A DNA stretch of 26,479 nt from Methanobacteriota archaeon (GCA_018623995.1 JAAZUV010000005.1:1-26479); one strand, 5' to 3'. Positions 15,422 through 23,579 are shown, numbered from the stretch's first letter. The notes: generated by a model not told the origin, from the sequence alone. Translations and numbers: made by a program.

Positions 15422-16420
15422 TCATTCTTCCTCTGTTCGCTCAACAACGTGTGAAAGATCCATTTCGAGAACATCGTACATTGCATCTGCCAATTCAACA
15501 TCAAGTCCATTCTTATTGGCCCACTCAACGAGACGTGTCACATCTCGGACCAAGAATTCCTTCGCCTTCGGGTGATGTTGTACAACACCTTGGCCAACAT
15601 CGATGACGATTGGGGCGTTACCATGCCAAAGGATGTTGAACGGAGAAAAATCACCATGAACCAATTCTGCTTTTTGCCATGAAACTGCAAGGAACTCAAG
15701 CATTTCATCGTAAACAGCTTCCGGATGTTCGATTTTGACATCTCGTAACTTCGGGGAAGGTTGAGATTCGGTTCCTAAATAATCCATAACGAGGACGTTC
15801 TTCTGAATAGCAATCGGTTGTGGTACAGGAAGACCCCAACGGTAAAGTCGCATCAAATTGCGGTGTTCTTTGCGAACCCAAATGTCGACAAGATCACGAT
15901 GTCGTCGTCGGAGCCCGCCGAACCGTGGGTCTCCCTCGATGTATTGCATCAAATTCTTGAACACTGCATTGGATGTGTGAAAAATTTTGACAGCCACACT
16001 CTTTCCTTGTTGATCGGTTCCATGGAACACGTGTGCTTCCTTTCCGCGAGCAACTGGAAAGTCAAGCGTATCGAGAACTCCTGCATTCATCAGTTTGTAC
16101 AAGGACATCAATGTGAGGCGATCAAAGACTTGGTCAAACACTCGACGATCGACCCAATCGTAGGTTCCACTGCCCATCGCCCCTTGGATGCGTTTCTCGA
16201 TTTTCTGGAACATGCGCTTGTTCTTGTCGTCCTTCATCCAATTGTATTGGCTATCCTTCTTAGCCAACTCAGAAACAAATTTTGAGGCATGCTCCTCGTT
16301 GTAATCATGGTCTGCTTGTTCTTCAGCAGAACGCTGACGTCGGTTTCGTTTCCGGCGTGTCTGTTTTCGTTGACGGGTGCGTTCCGTTAACTCATCCCAA
16401 TCGTCACCAGAACGTGCCAT
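15422..16420 (-). CDS. rio1: RIO1-family serine/threonine protein kinase (atypical)
   Basis: 332 residues from the ATG at 16420, which is preceded by GAGGAG seven bases upstream; an in-frame TTG at 16435 lacks such support. The atypical kinase motifs are present: VARGKEAHVF (RIO1-type STGKEA region, about 123-132), Lys145 in VAVKIF, the hinge VLVMDYLG, the catalytic loop HGDFSPFNIL (His255, Asp257, Asn262), and the metal-binding IDVGQGV (Asp274). The first 40 residues are very basic (RQRKQTRRKRNRRQR) and may bind rRNA. RIO1 acts as an ATPase/kinase in the last steps of small-subunit assembly. It lies 55 bases downstream of aIF1A and is likely co-transcribed with it. The 3' end meets the KH gene tail-to-tail. 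The family glycine-loop serine/threonine is changed (ARGKEA rather than STGKEA). Confidence 0.95.
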   Translation of the reverse strand: MARSGDDWDELTERTRQRKQTRRKRNRRQRSAEEQADHDYNEEHASKFVSELAKKDSQYNWMKDDKNKRMFQKIEKRIQGAMGSGTYDWVDRRVFDQVFDRLTLMSLYKLMNAGVLDTLDFPVARGKEAHVFHGTDQQGKSVAVKIFHTSNAVFKNLMQYIEGDPRFGGLRRRHRDLVDIWVRKEHRNLMRLYRWGLPVPQPIAIQKNVLVMDYLGTESQPSPKLRDVKIEHPEAVYDEMLEFLAVSWQKAELVHGDFSPFNILWHGNAPIVIDVGQGVVQHHPKAKEFLVRDVTRLVEWANKNGLDVELADAMYDVLEMDLSHVVERTEEE

Positions 16421-16475
16421 ACGAACACTCCTCAATCGGTTGTTGGGGTTCGTTCAACTTCAATCCTTTGCCACA

Positions 16476-17171
16476 TCAGGCAAACAAAGCATCGATATCG
16501 TCGTCATCGTCGTCGTTATCGTCGAGAGGTTCAGGTTCTGGCATTTCTTCAACGGCGGGTTGCTCTTCAACGACCTCTGGTTCATCATCGGAACCAAACA
16601 TATCGTCCACATCGTCATCGTCATCATCGGAACCAAACATGTCGTCGACATCGTCATCATCGTCATCAGAACCGAACATGTCGTCAACATCGTCATCGTC
16701 TGCAGCCTCTGCTTCTTCTGGAGCATCGGATGAACCAAACAAGTCATCACCAATATCATCATCATCGATGCGTGAATTCATTCCAAACATATCAACAACT
16801 TCTGGAAGAACTTGCTTCCTTGAGAGATACATGGCTTGTGTCTTGGTGTAGCGGTGCTTGACATCCGCCTTCGAATCCTGGAAATCCCATGGCCATACGA
16901 TGATCAGATCGCCTTCTCGAACCCACTGTCGACGTCGCATCTTACCTGGGATTCGAGCCATTCGTGTTTCTCCGTCAGCGCAGAGAACGGTTACTCGGCG
17001 TCCGCCAAGAATCTCTTCTGCAAGAGCGAACATTTCACCCTTGTATCCGAGTTCACCTTTGCTCTTCCCATCGTTCGGAAGTTTGACACGGATTTTGCCT
17101 GGTGAACCCTCAGGATTTTCCAAGCGTGCGAGTTCTTCCTCGTCCACTTTTTCCTCATGACGTCGTCCCAT
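16476..17171 (-). CDS. Translation initiation factor aIF1A with long acidic repeat tail
   Basis: 231 residues, about twice the usual archaeal length. Residues 25-112 are the S1/OB-fold IF1A core: EMFALAEEILGGRRVTVLCADG, RMARIPGKMRRRQWVREGDL and IIVWPWDFQDSKADVKHRY match the family closely. It occupies the ribosomal A site during initiation. The tail, 125-231, is dominated by Asp/Glu with repeats of a DDVDDMFGS unit every 13 residues (methionines at 165, 178 and 191), related copies at 125-130 and 140-146, and an end that reads IDALFA after a run of Asp. A GGTGAG ribosome binding site precedes the ATG by about six bases. It lies 52 bases downstream of nuoN and upstream of rio1 on the same strand. 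The core is certain; the tail's role is inference. Confidence 0.95.
   Translation of the reverse strand: MGRRHEEKVDEEELARLENPEGSPGKIRVKLPNDGKSKGELGYKGEMFALAEEILGGRRVTVLCADGETRMARIPGKMRRRQWVREGDLIIVWPWDFQDSKADVKHRYTKTQAMYLSRKQVLPEVVDMFGMNSRIDDDDIGDDLFGSSDAPEEAEAADDDDVDDMFGSDDDDDDVDDMFGSDDDDDDVDDMFGSDDEPEVVEEQPAVEEMPEPEPLDDNDDDDDDIDALFA
16582..16698. repeat. 39-bp in-frame tandem repeat within the aIF1A tail
   Basis: Three consecutive units of 39 bases, recognisable by GAACCAAACAT at 16591, 16630 and (as GAACCGAACAT) 16669, encode the 13-residue Asp-rich unit. A diverged copy of the GAACCAAAC core lies at 16732. The units differ mostly at silent positions, which suggests selection on the protein rather than a recent expansion. 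Confidence 0.8.
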
Positions 17172-17196
17172 AGGGTCTCACCATGTGCTTCGAGAG

Positions 17197-17228
17197 GTCG
17201 ACCCCTCTTGAAGTCGCCCCTCTTCAGC
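17197..17228. repeat. Imperfect 16-base direct repeat between nuoN and aIF1A
   Basis: GTCGACCCCTCTTGAA at 17197-17212 is followed at once by the related GTCGCCCCTCTTCAGC at 17213-17228, which runs into the nuoN stop. The first copy overlaps a GGTCGACC palindrome. There is no T-rich run on the minus strand, so it does not look like a terminator. Confidence 0.4.
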
Positions 17229-18906
17229 GGAGTGATTCAGCAGCATCTCGACAGAGGTCGATGAGCTCGCCACCAACCAATCCGAACGCAACGGTTCCAA
17301 TCGCACAGAGAGCGATAGCAATGCGGATGGATGCACCAGAAGCAAGAGGTCCCTTACGACCTTCTTCCGGCTCGTGGAAGTACATCACAACACCGATTCG
17401 CAGGTAGTAGAACATGGAGATGGCACTGTTGATAACCATCAACAAGGCGAGCCACCAAACCCAGTGAGCATCACCAATGGAAGACAGAGAACCTGTACCG
17501 GTTGCAACTTCGACGATTCCCATGATGACGAGCAGTTTGGACAAGAATCCAGCCATTGGTGGAACACCAGCAAGCGAGATCATGAACAAGAACATGGCAA
17601 CAGCGAGAAGTGGTTCTCGCTTGCCCAGTCCTGCAAGCGACGAGAGACGTGATGCCCCCCCTTCCATTTCGAGTACACCAAGCACAAGGAACGCTCCAAG
17701 CTTGAAGAAGACAAGAACGAACATGTGGAAGAGAAGTGCAGCGACAACAACATCCATTGCAACACCGGCATTGTCAACCAGTCCCCAGTTCCAAGCACCA
17801 ATGGCGGTCAATGCTGCCAACATGTAACCTGCATGGGCAACCGATGAGTAGGCGAGCATACGCTTCGGATTCTCGCTACCGAGGGCAGCAATGTTGCCCC
17901 AGGTCATGGTTACGGCGGCAAGTATGCCGAGCAGGCCAATCCAAATGGCTGAACCATCAGCAGTTGCCTCAGGTACCGTGATAATGAGCAGAACACGCAT
18001 CAGACCAAGCATTCCCATAGCCTTGCTTGCGGTTGCGAGAACACCAGCGACTGGACTGTTTGCACCTGAGTATGCATCAGGAGCAGCGAAGTGGAATGGT
18101 GCAGCGCTGATCTTGAAGGCAAATCCAACGAGAACAAATCCGAGTGCCATCATACTGAGCGATGTTGCGCCTTGCGCTTCCCAGTGAGCAGCCAGTTCAT
18201 GGAACTGGAGTGATCCAGCCCAGAGGTAAAGCATACTCAATCCGTACAATCCAACTGCGGAAGCGACAGAACCGACGATGAAGTACTTGGCACCACCTTC
18301 TGAACCTGCTCGTGATTCCTTATGGAAGGCAACAAGAATGTAGGTTGAGAACGAAGCAAGTTCCAATCCAACGAACAAGACAAACATGTCTTGAGCAAGG
18401 GCAACTACGCTCATTCCAAGCGCTGAAGTCAACATCAAGATGTAGAAATCCGCTTGTCGGCGGTTGTTGAACAACACATCGATGTCATCGCTCTTTTGTG
18501 AGCCAATTGGTAATCGGTCCAAGGATGCAATGGCGGCAAGGAGCAATGCTGCAAAGAAGATGGCTTCGAAGATTCGTGAGAACATGTTCACCTTGAAGAT
18601 GAAGACGCCACCAGCCATGATGTCCTGTCCATCTGCTGGCGTAGCATCAAGAAGGTACCAGACGACTTGGAACAATGCCAGAGCCATTGTAAGAACAGCA
18701 AGGAGGCCAGGGAGTCGCGGTGATGCAACCGCCTTGAATCGTGTACCACCGAGGAACCAAGGCAATCGGATGGGTGTTCCTGGGATACGGAACGTACCGT
18801 TTCCGAGGTTTGGAACGACCATGATCAGAAGCAATCCGACAAATACGGTGAATTCTGGACCGAGTGTTTCAATCATGTCCATATCGAAGTCATTTTCAGT
18901 TGACAT
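17224..18906 (-). CDS. nuoN: NADH-quinone oxidoreductase-type complex I, subunit N
   Basis: 560 residues from the ATG at 18906, which has GGGAGGTG six bases upstream; an in-frame TTG at 18927 lies inside nuoM and is not needed. It is an antiporter-like, proton-pumping membrane subunit with about 14 helices. Family landmarks are LFVGLELASFSTYILVAFHK (TM5 glutamate), EGGAKYFIVGSVASAVGLYG (lysine helix), FKISAAPFHFAAPDAYSGAN, the discontinuous-helix region, and NPKRMLAYSSVAHAGYMLAA. It is the last nuo gene in the operon: its start lies just past the nuoM stop, and the aIF1A gene follows 52 bases downstream. An N-terminal soluble stretch of about 20 residues is acidic (STENDFDMDMIETLG). Confidence 0.94.
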   Translation of the reverse strand: MSTENDFDMDMIETLGPEFTVFVGLLLIMVVPNLGNGTFRIPGTPIRLPWFLGGTRFKAVASPRLPGLLAVLTMALALFQVVWYLLDATPADGQDIMAGGVFIFKVNMFSRIFEAIFFAALLLAAIASLDRLPIGSQKSDDIDVLFNNRRQADFYILMLTSALGMSVVALAQDMFVLFVGLELASFSTYILVAFHKESRAGSEGGAKYFIVGSVASAVGLYGLSMLYLWAGSLQFHELAAHWEAQGATSLSMMALGFVLVGFAFKISAAPFHFAAPDAYSGANSPVAGVLATASKAMGMLGLMRVLLIITVPEATADGSAIWIGLLGILAAVTMTWGNIAALGSENPKRMLAYSSVAHAGYMLAALTAIGAWNWGLVDNAGVAMDVVVAALLFHMFVLVFFKLGAFLVLGVLEMEGGASRLSSLAGLGKREPLLAVAMFLFMISLAGVPPMAGFLSKLLVIMGIVEVATGTGSLSSIGDAHWVWWLALLMVINSAISMFYYLRIGVVMYFHEPEEGRKGPLASGASIRIAIALCAIGTVAFGLVGGELIDLCRDAAESLR

Positions 18907-18907
18907 A

Positions 18908-20470
18908 TCAGGCACCTCCCAAACCAAGGAACGCCATGGCGCTTCGAGTCCACATGTCCATCATGTCGAGGAAAATCCATGGCATGATACCAAAGAGGAT
19001 GGTAAAGGCTGCAAGAAGAAGCATAGCGATCTTCTCCGAGTTATCGATGTCTGGCACCGGTTCGCCATGGAGGCTTTCTGGAGGTTGTGTTGCTTCGCCA
19101 CCTTCGAAGATGGTTCGCTGCATCGACCAAAGATAGTACGCAGCGGTGATAGCAAGAACAAGACCAGGGAAGATGATCCACCAACCATAGGCGTACCAAT
19201 AAGCAACCATCAGCATCAATTCAGCAACGAATCCTGCAAGCAATGGAAGCCCGAGTGAAGCCATCCAACCAAACATCATGCTTGTCGCAAGCCATGGAGA
19301 ATGCTTGGCCATACCTCGCATAGCTCCTATCTCCATGCTGTGGTAGTGATGCTTGAAGGCACCACAAACGGCGAAGAGCATAGGGCTGATGATTCCGTGA
19401 GCAAACATCATGAAGAGTGCTGCAGCCCAACCCAGTGGTTGCATGCTTGCAATACCCAACAGGATAACACCCATGTGCGACACTGAGGAATAGGCAACCA
19501 TCTTCTTGAGGTTGGTTTGTCCAAGACAAACGATGGCTCCCCAAACCAATGAAACCAAACCGATCATCATGATGATGAATTGGAATTCTTCCAATGCATG
19601 AGGGAACAGAGAGATTGGTAGACGGAACATACCGTAGGCACCCATCTTCAACATGACACCAGCCAGCATCATCGAACCACCGGTTGGTGCCTGGACGTGC
19701 GCATCAGGAAGCCACGTATGGAACGGTGCTGCAGGAAGCTTGACGAGGAACCCAAGCATGAGCATGATGAAGAGAACCTTCTGAACTTCAAGACCAAGCC
19801 AGACACCGCTTGCGTTTGCACCGCTCGCTTGTACGACCATTTCTTGCATGTTGAAGGTCTGTGTATCCATCAAGAAGTACATCGTCAGCAAACCGAGAAG
19901 CATGATGACGGATGCTGTGAACGTGTAGATGAAGAACTTCTGAGCCGCATACTTCCGGTCCTTTCCACCCCACTTGAGAATCATGAAGAACATCGGAATG
20001 AGTGTCAGTTCCCAGAAGACGTAGAACATGAACATGTCAAGAGCGACGAAGACACCGATCAGTGCACCACCGAGCATGAGCATGAGTGGGAAGTATGTTG
20101 CACCTGCTTTCTCGTTCCATGTTGCAATGATGGTGATTGGCATCAACAACGTTGTCAGCCAAACCATTGGGAAGGAGAGTCCATCAACACCGACCGTCCA
20201 TGTGATACCGAGTTGTTCAATCCAAACATAGGACTCTTGGAATTCAAACGTATTGAAGGCGATGTCGTTCCATCCAACATCACCGATTTGACCCAAGAAC
20301 ATCAACGTAGCAACAGCAAACATTGCCAGAGAGATGATGAAAGCAGCCATTCGAACAGGAGCGTCAAACTTTGCACGCGCTGCTGGGTTGAGACGAGAGG
20401 TCAGAATCAACAGGAATATGCTCGCAAGAATCGGTAGAATGACCATCATTGAGAGGTAATCAACGTTCAA
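18908..20470 (-). CDS. nuoM: Complex I subunit M, TTG start
   Basis: 520 residues. The antiporter-like signatures are clear: MFYVFWELTLIPMFFMI with the conserved TM5 glutamate, GGKDRKYAAQKFFIYTFTAS, LLGFLVKLPAAPFHTWLPDAHVQAPT in two parts, and NLKKMVAYSSVSHMGVILLG. It forms one of the three proton channels in the membrane arm. The start is probably TTG at 20468-20470: it overlaps the nuoL stop as TTGA and has GGAGGTGA a few bases upstream, whereas the first in-frame ATG, seven codons in, would put the binding site too far away. The gene ends two bases before the nuoN ATG. Confidence 0.95.
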   Translation of the reverse strand: MNVDYLSMMVILPILASIFLLILTSRLNPAARAKFDAPVRMAAFIISLAMFAVATLMFLGQIGDVGWNDIAFNTFEFQESYVWIEQLGITWTVGVDGLSFPMVWLTTLLMPITIIATWNEKAGATYFPLMLMLGGALIGVFVALDMFMFYVFWELTLIPMFFMILKWGGKDRKYAAQKFFIYTFTASVIMLLGLLTMYFLMDTQTFNMQEMVVQASGANASGVWLGLEVQKVLFIMLMLGFLVKLPAAPFHTWLPDAHVQAPTGGSMMLAGVMLKMGAYGMFRLPISLFPHALEEFQFIIMMIGLVSLVWGAIVCLGQTNLKKMVAYSSVSHMGVILLGIASMQPLGWAAALFMMFAHGIISPMLFAVCGAFKHHYHSMEIGAMRGMAKHSPWLATSMMFGWMASLGLPLLAGFVAELMLMVAYWYAYGWWIIFPGLVLAITAAYYLWSMQRTIFEGGEATQPPESLHGEPVPDIDNSEKIAMLLLAAFTILFGIMPWIFLDMMDMWTRSAMAFLGLGGA

Positions 20471-22731
20471 ATCATCACCTCCAAGAGCAAGTAGATGACA
20501 AGGACACCTAAGGCTGCCATCATGATGTAATCACGAGCCGATCCTGTCGTTAAACGGCGAACCTGCGTCGAGAGCTTCTGAGATGTCGATTCAATCGTCT
20601 TGATGGTTCCATCAACGACGTTTCGGTCGAATGCTGCACTGATGTTGGCAAAGCCGGCTACAAGTTTGAGCATGGCTGCATCGTACCACTTATCGAAATA
20701 CAATCGTTCCTTCAGCGCATTGGAAAGACCGGAGTTGGCCCATGCGCTGTTGTCGAATCCACGCTTTGCGTTGACTCGAGAAGAGAGGTTGATGATCGGT
20801 TGCATCCATGGCTTGGCCTTCTCGCCATCTTCAAGCGAGCCACCATAGAGTGCCATGGCCATTCCAGGACCAACGATGGCACCAATGAAGATGGCCACGT
20901 AAGTCAGGATAAAGAAGAATGGATCGGAGTTGACGAAGACGTGCTCGAATTCGTAGATGAGTCCCTTGAGCATGCCCTTCTTGCTGAAGAAAGCGTAACC
21001 ACCATCTGGTTCACCAGCCCAATGTGTGAACATCATTCCAGCAAGGATGACGCTTGAAAGCGACACGAATGTCAGGGTCACCAGTGGAATCGGAATCCAT
21101 GGTGTGTGTTCGTGAACCTTTGCTGCAACCTCTGTCTTTGGCTTTCCTGCAAACGTCTTGAACCACATACGTGACATGTAGAATCCGGTCATGGCTGCAC
21201 CAAGAAGAACACAAGCAGCTGGTAGGAAGAAGCGTGGGTCGTCGAGTGCGACGCGCCATGTGTTGGCGATGATGCCTTCCTTTGACCAGAATCCACCAAT
21301 CAGCGGCAATCCCATAATGGAGGCTGAACCGACCAACATCGCTGTTGCAGTGATTGGCATCTTCGAAGCAAGTCCGCCCATGTTCTCCATGGATTGAGCA
21401 TCGAAGTGATCGTCATGATGGTCATCGTGATGATCGTCACCGTGGTCACCATGGTCATCGTGATGATGCAAATCATGGTGGGCATGATGCATTTCGTGAA
21501 TCACCGAACCACTGGCCATAAACAGCATTCCCTTGGCCATTGCGTGGTTGAAGAGGTGGAAGAGTGCTGCACCGAAGGCAACGACAACAATGTCGTGAGC
21601 CTTGCTGTCGTGATGCCAATCAAGCGAGTTGGCTAGCCATAGGGCTGCACCGAGACCGGTGAAGATGTAGGCAAGTTGACTCATGGTCGAATATGCGAGG
21701 ACCTTCTTCAAATCGTCCTGGACGAAGGCGATGGCTGCAGCCATGACAGCGGTGATTCCACCGATGACGGCTATGATGAATGCAAGGTCGACCAGTTCTC
21801 CGTGCATGGCTTCTGCACCAAAGAATGGGAACATTCGTGCAACGAGGTAGAGACCTGCGTTGACCATGGTCGCTGCGTGAATGAGCGCAGAAACAGGGGT
21901 AGGGCCTTCCATTGCATCAGGAAGCCATACGTGAAGGGGGAATTGGGCAGACTTACCAACAGCTCCAATGAACATCATTCCGAGAGCAAGTTGGAGTTGC
22001 CCAGGATCGACAGCGGCGATCAAATCCTCGTTGAAGACAACTGCATAGTCCAGCGAATCGAAGAGGTTCCAGAGCATGACCAATCCGATAACGAGGAAGA
22101 CGTCACCAACGCGTGTTGTGAGGAACGCCTTCTTTGCTGCATAGGCTGCACTTGGCTTTTCGTAGTAGAATCCGATGAGAAGATAGGAACAAAGACCCAT
22201 CAATTCCCAGAAGATGAACAGCCAAAGGAAGGAATCAGCGAGAACCATTCCAAGCATACCTGAACAGAACAGAACGAACTCAGCGTAGAAGCGGTGGTTT
22301 CGATTGTCGTTGACCGGATCGGTGTTCATGTAGCCAATGCTGAAGATGTTGATGAGCATACAGAGGAAGGAAGCGACAAAGAGGAGCATCACGGTGATGT
22401 GATCGATGTAAATACCGACGCCGAAGGCCTTTCCTTCGATTTTGAGGCCATCCGCACTCATCCATCCAAATGAGAGCCAGTCACCGATGTGGTGTCCTCC
22501 CGTTCCCTTACCAATGAATTCGGAAATGAGGAGCATAGAGAGCACAAAACTCGCAACCATGATTGGAAGAGCGATGAGCCCTCCTTCCTTTGCTGACTTA
22601 ACCCATGTTTGGTTTCCGTTGAAGATGTGTCCAAGGAAGAGAATGATTGGGAATGCAAGCATCGGTAAGAGAACGATGAAAATTGCATACTCAATGAATG
22701 TTGAACTGATTGTTTCTGATGTACCGCCCAT
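20467..22731 (-). CDS. nuoL: Complex I subunit L with a His/Asp-rich loop
   Basis: 754 residues, longer than the about 613 of E. coli NuoL. Conserved parts include LFIFWELMGLCSYLLIGFYY with the TM5 glutamate, KKAFLTTRVGDVFLVIG, KSAQFPLHVWLPDAMEGPTPVSALIHAATM in two parts, and DLKKVLAYSTMSQLAYIFTG. After GSVIH, at about residues 410-445, there is a 31-residue insert with 15 His and 10 Asp, followed by the normal MGGLASKMPIT. The C-terminal part includes the lateral amphipathic helix region and a final membrane helix (MMAALGVLVIYLLLEVMI). It is the distal proton-pumping subunit. GAGGTGAT precedes the ATG. It lies 9 bases after nuoK, and its stop overlaps the nuoM start. Confidence 0.95.
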   Translation of the reverse strand: MGGTSETISSTFIEYAIFIVLLPMLAFPIILFLGHIFNGNQTWVKSAKEGGLIALPIMVASFVLSMLLISEFIGKGTGGHHIGDWLSFGWMSADGLKIEGKAFGVGIYIDHITVMLLFVASFLCMLINIFSIGYMNTDPVNDNRNHRFYAEFVLFCSGMLGMVLADSFLWLFIFWELMGLCSYLLIGFYYEKPSAAYAAKKAFLTTRVGDVFLVIGLVMLWNLFDSLDYAVVFNEDLIAAVDPGQLQLALGMMFIGAVGKSAQFPLHVWLPDAMEGPTPVSALIHAATMVNAGLYLVARMFPFFGAEAMHGELVDLAFIIAVIGGITAVMAAAIAFVQDDLKKVLAYSTMSQLAYIFTGLGAALWLANSLDWHHDSKAHDIVVVAFGAALFHLFNHAMAKGMLFMASGSVIHEMHHAHHDLHHHDDHGDHGDDHHDDHHDDHFDAQSMENMGGLASKMPITATAMLVGSASIMGLPLIGGFWSKEGIIANTWRVALDDPRFFLPAACVLLGAAMTGFYMSRMWFKTFAGKPKTEVAAKVHEHTPWIPIPLVTLTFVSLSSVILAGMMFTHWAGEPDGGYAFFSKKGMLKGLIYEFEHVFVNSDPFFFILTYVAIFIGAIVGPGMAMALYGGSLEDGEKAKPWMQPIINLSSRVNAKRGFDNSAWANSGLSNALKERLYFDKWYDAAMLKLVAGFANISAAFDRNVVDGTIKTIESTSQKLSTQVRRLTTGSARDYIMMAALGVLVIYLLLEVMI

Positions 22732-22740
22732 TCTATCACC

Positions 22741-23043
22741 TCAGTGTTTCAAGAGATTCACATCATCGAGTGAAATCGTTTCGTGTTGGCCATACATGGC
22801 AAGGAAAATGGCCAGACCAATGGCAACTTCTGAAGCTGCTATGGCAATGGCAAAGATAGCGTAGACCCAACCGGATGCATCTCCGTGTTGGATGGCTGCT
22901 GCAACGAATTGTAGGTTTGCAGCGTTGAGAATCAATTCGAGACACATCAAGACGACGATGGCATTCTTTCGAGTGAACGCGCCCCAAAGACCGATGGTGA
23001 ACAAAATAGCGGAAAGAACGCTTACCCATGCTGGATCAATCAT
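22741..23043 (-). CDS. nuoK: Complex I subunit K
   Basis: 100 residues, the normal length, with three membrane helices. The two membrane glutamates essential for proton transfer in E. coli NuoK are at the same positions here: Glu36 in VLMCLELILNAANLQF and Glu72 in AIAASEVAIGLAIFLA. GAGGTGA lies about six bases before the ATG. Its start overlaps the end of the nuoJ2 gene by four bases, indicating coupled translation. Confidence 0.96.
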   Translation of the reverse strand: MIDPAWVSVLSAILFTIGLWGAFTRKNAIVVLMCLELILNAANLQFVAAAIQHGDASGWVYAIFAIAIAASEVAIGLAIFLAMYGQHETISLDDVNLLKH

Positions 23044-23306
23044 GCGTCTTCACCTCGCTGTTCCCACTCCAGATTTTCACGACGTTCGTCACGAACGAGG
23101 TAAGCAGCACCGATCATGGCCATAGCCATGAGGACACCAAGAATGAGCAATGGTAGAGCCCAAACGTCGAGCATTGTGTTGGCAAGATCAATGGTCGTGA
23201 CTTCCTTCGCCTCTTCATCCCAAATCTCTGCTGTTCCGAGCACCGTAATCATTGCACCAGCAAGGAAAATCAGACCAATACGGGTCAATGTGGACATCAA
23301 TCTCAT
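23040..23306 (-). CDS. nuoJ2: Complex I subunit J, C-terminal half (split nuoJ, part 2)
   Basis: 88 residues matching the end of NuoJ: a first helix (GLIFLAGAMITVLGT), a linker, then NTMLDVWALPLLILGVLMAMAMIGAAYLVRDE in two parts, which corresponds to the last NuoJ helix with its MIGA motif. It has its own GAGGAGG ribosome binding site seven bases before the ATG, and the ATG overlaps the nuoJ1 stop as ATGA. Split J subunits occur in other archaea such as haloarchaea. Both halves have intact starts and binding sites, so this is a genuine split rather than a frameshift. Confidence 0.88.
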   Translation of the reverse strand: MRLMSTLTRIGLIFLAGAMITVLGTAEIWDEEAKEVTTIDLANTMLDVWALPLLILGVLMAMAMIGAAYLVRDERRENLEWEQRGEDA

Positions 23307-23578
23307 TCAAAATCCTCCTCCTGAATTTGGCGACGAGTCAGCATGATACCGAACAACACCACCAATCCTACACTGGCCAAGTAGACCAGAATCTGAATCG
23401 CTGCGAGGAATTCAGCACCCATGAGGATGAAGATTCCTGAAACGGCCATGAAACAGAAAATCAGTGAGAGCATCGAGTGTGCAACTCGCTGCGCATAGAT
23501 GAGTCCCAATGCCCCAAGAATGGTAATCGTTGCAAAGACAAAGAAAATGATGGTTTCAGTGGCCGAAGCGACGTCCAT
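23303..23578 (-). CDS. nuoJ1: Complex I subunit J, N-terminal half (split nuoJ, part 1)
   Basis: 91 residues from the ATG at 23578. AAGGAGG lies about nine bases upstream of this ATG but directly abuts the alternative ATG at 23587, so the shorter start is preferred. It has three membrane helices typical of NuoJ: ETIIFFVFATITILGALGLIYAQ, HSMLSLIFCFMAVSGIFILMGAEF and AAIQILVYLASVGLVVLFGI, each quoted only in outline. The Q-I-L-V-Y-x-G/S-A motif of TM3, which forms the pi-bulge rotating helix in complex I, is present as QILVYLASVG. It starts one base after the nuoI stop. Confidence 0.9.
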   Translation of the reverse strand: MDVASATETIIFFVFATITILGALGLIYAQRVAHSMLSLIFCFMAVSGIFILMGAEFLAAIQILVYLASVGLVVLFGIMLTRRQIQEEDFE

Positions 23579-23579
23579 T

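Noticed and set aside
16582..16740. Regular repeats that might be a CRISPR-like array
   Set aside because: The 39-base units are contiguous, in frame with aIF1A, and have no unique spacers.
18464..19258. Open frame of 264 codons spanning the nuoM/nuoN junction on the + strand
   Set aside because: Antisense to two certain genes, with no domain.
21676..22263. Open frame of 195 codons on the + strand, antisense to nuoL
   Set aside because: It lies wholly inside conserved nuoL coding sequence, and its Cys/His/Glu-rich product matches no family; a shadow frame.
23303..23310. Frameshift splitting nuoJ
   Set aside because: Each half has a proper start codon and ribosome binding site, and split J subunits are known in archaea.
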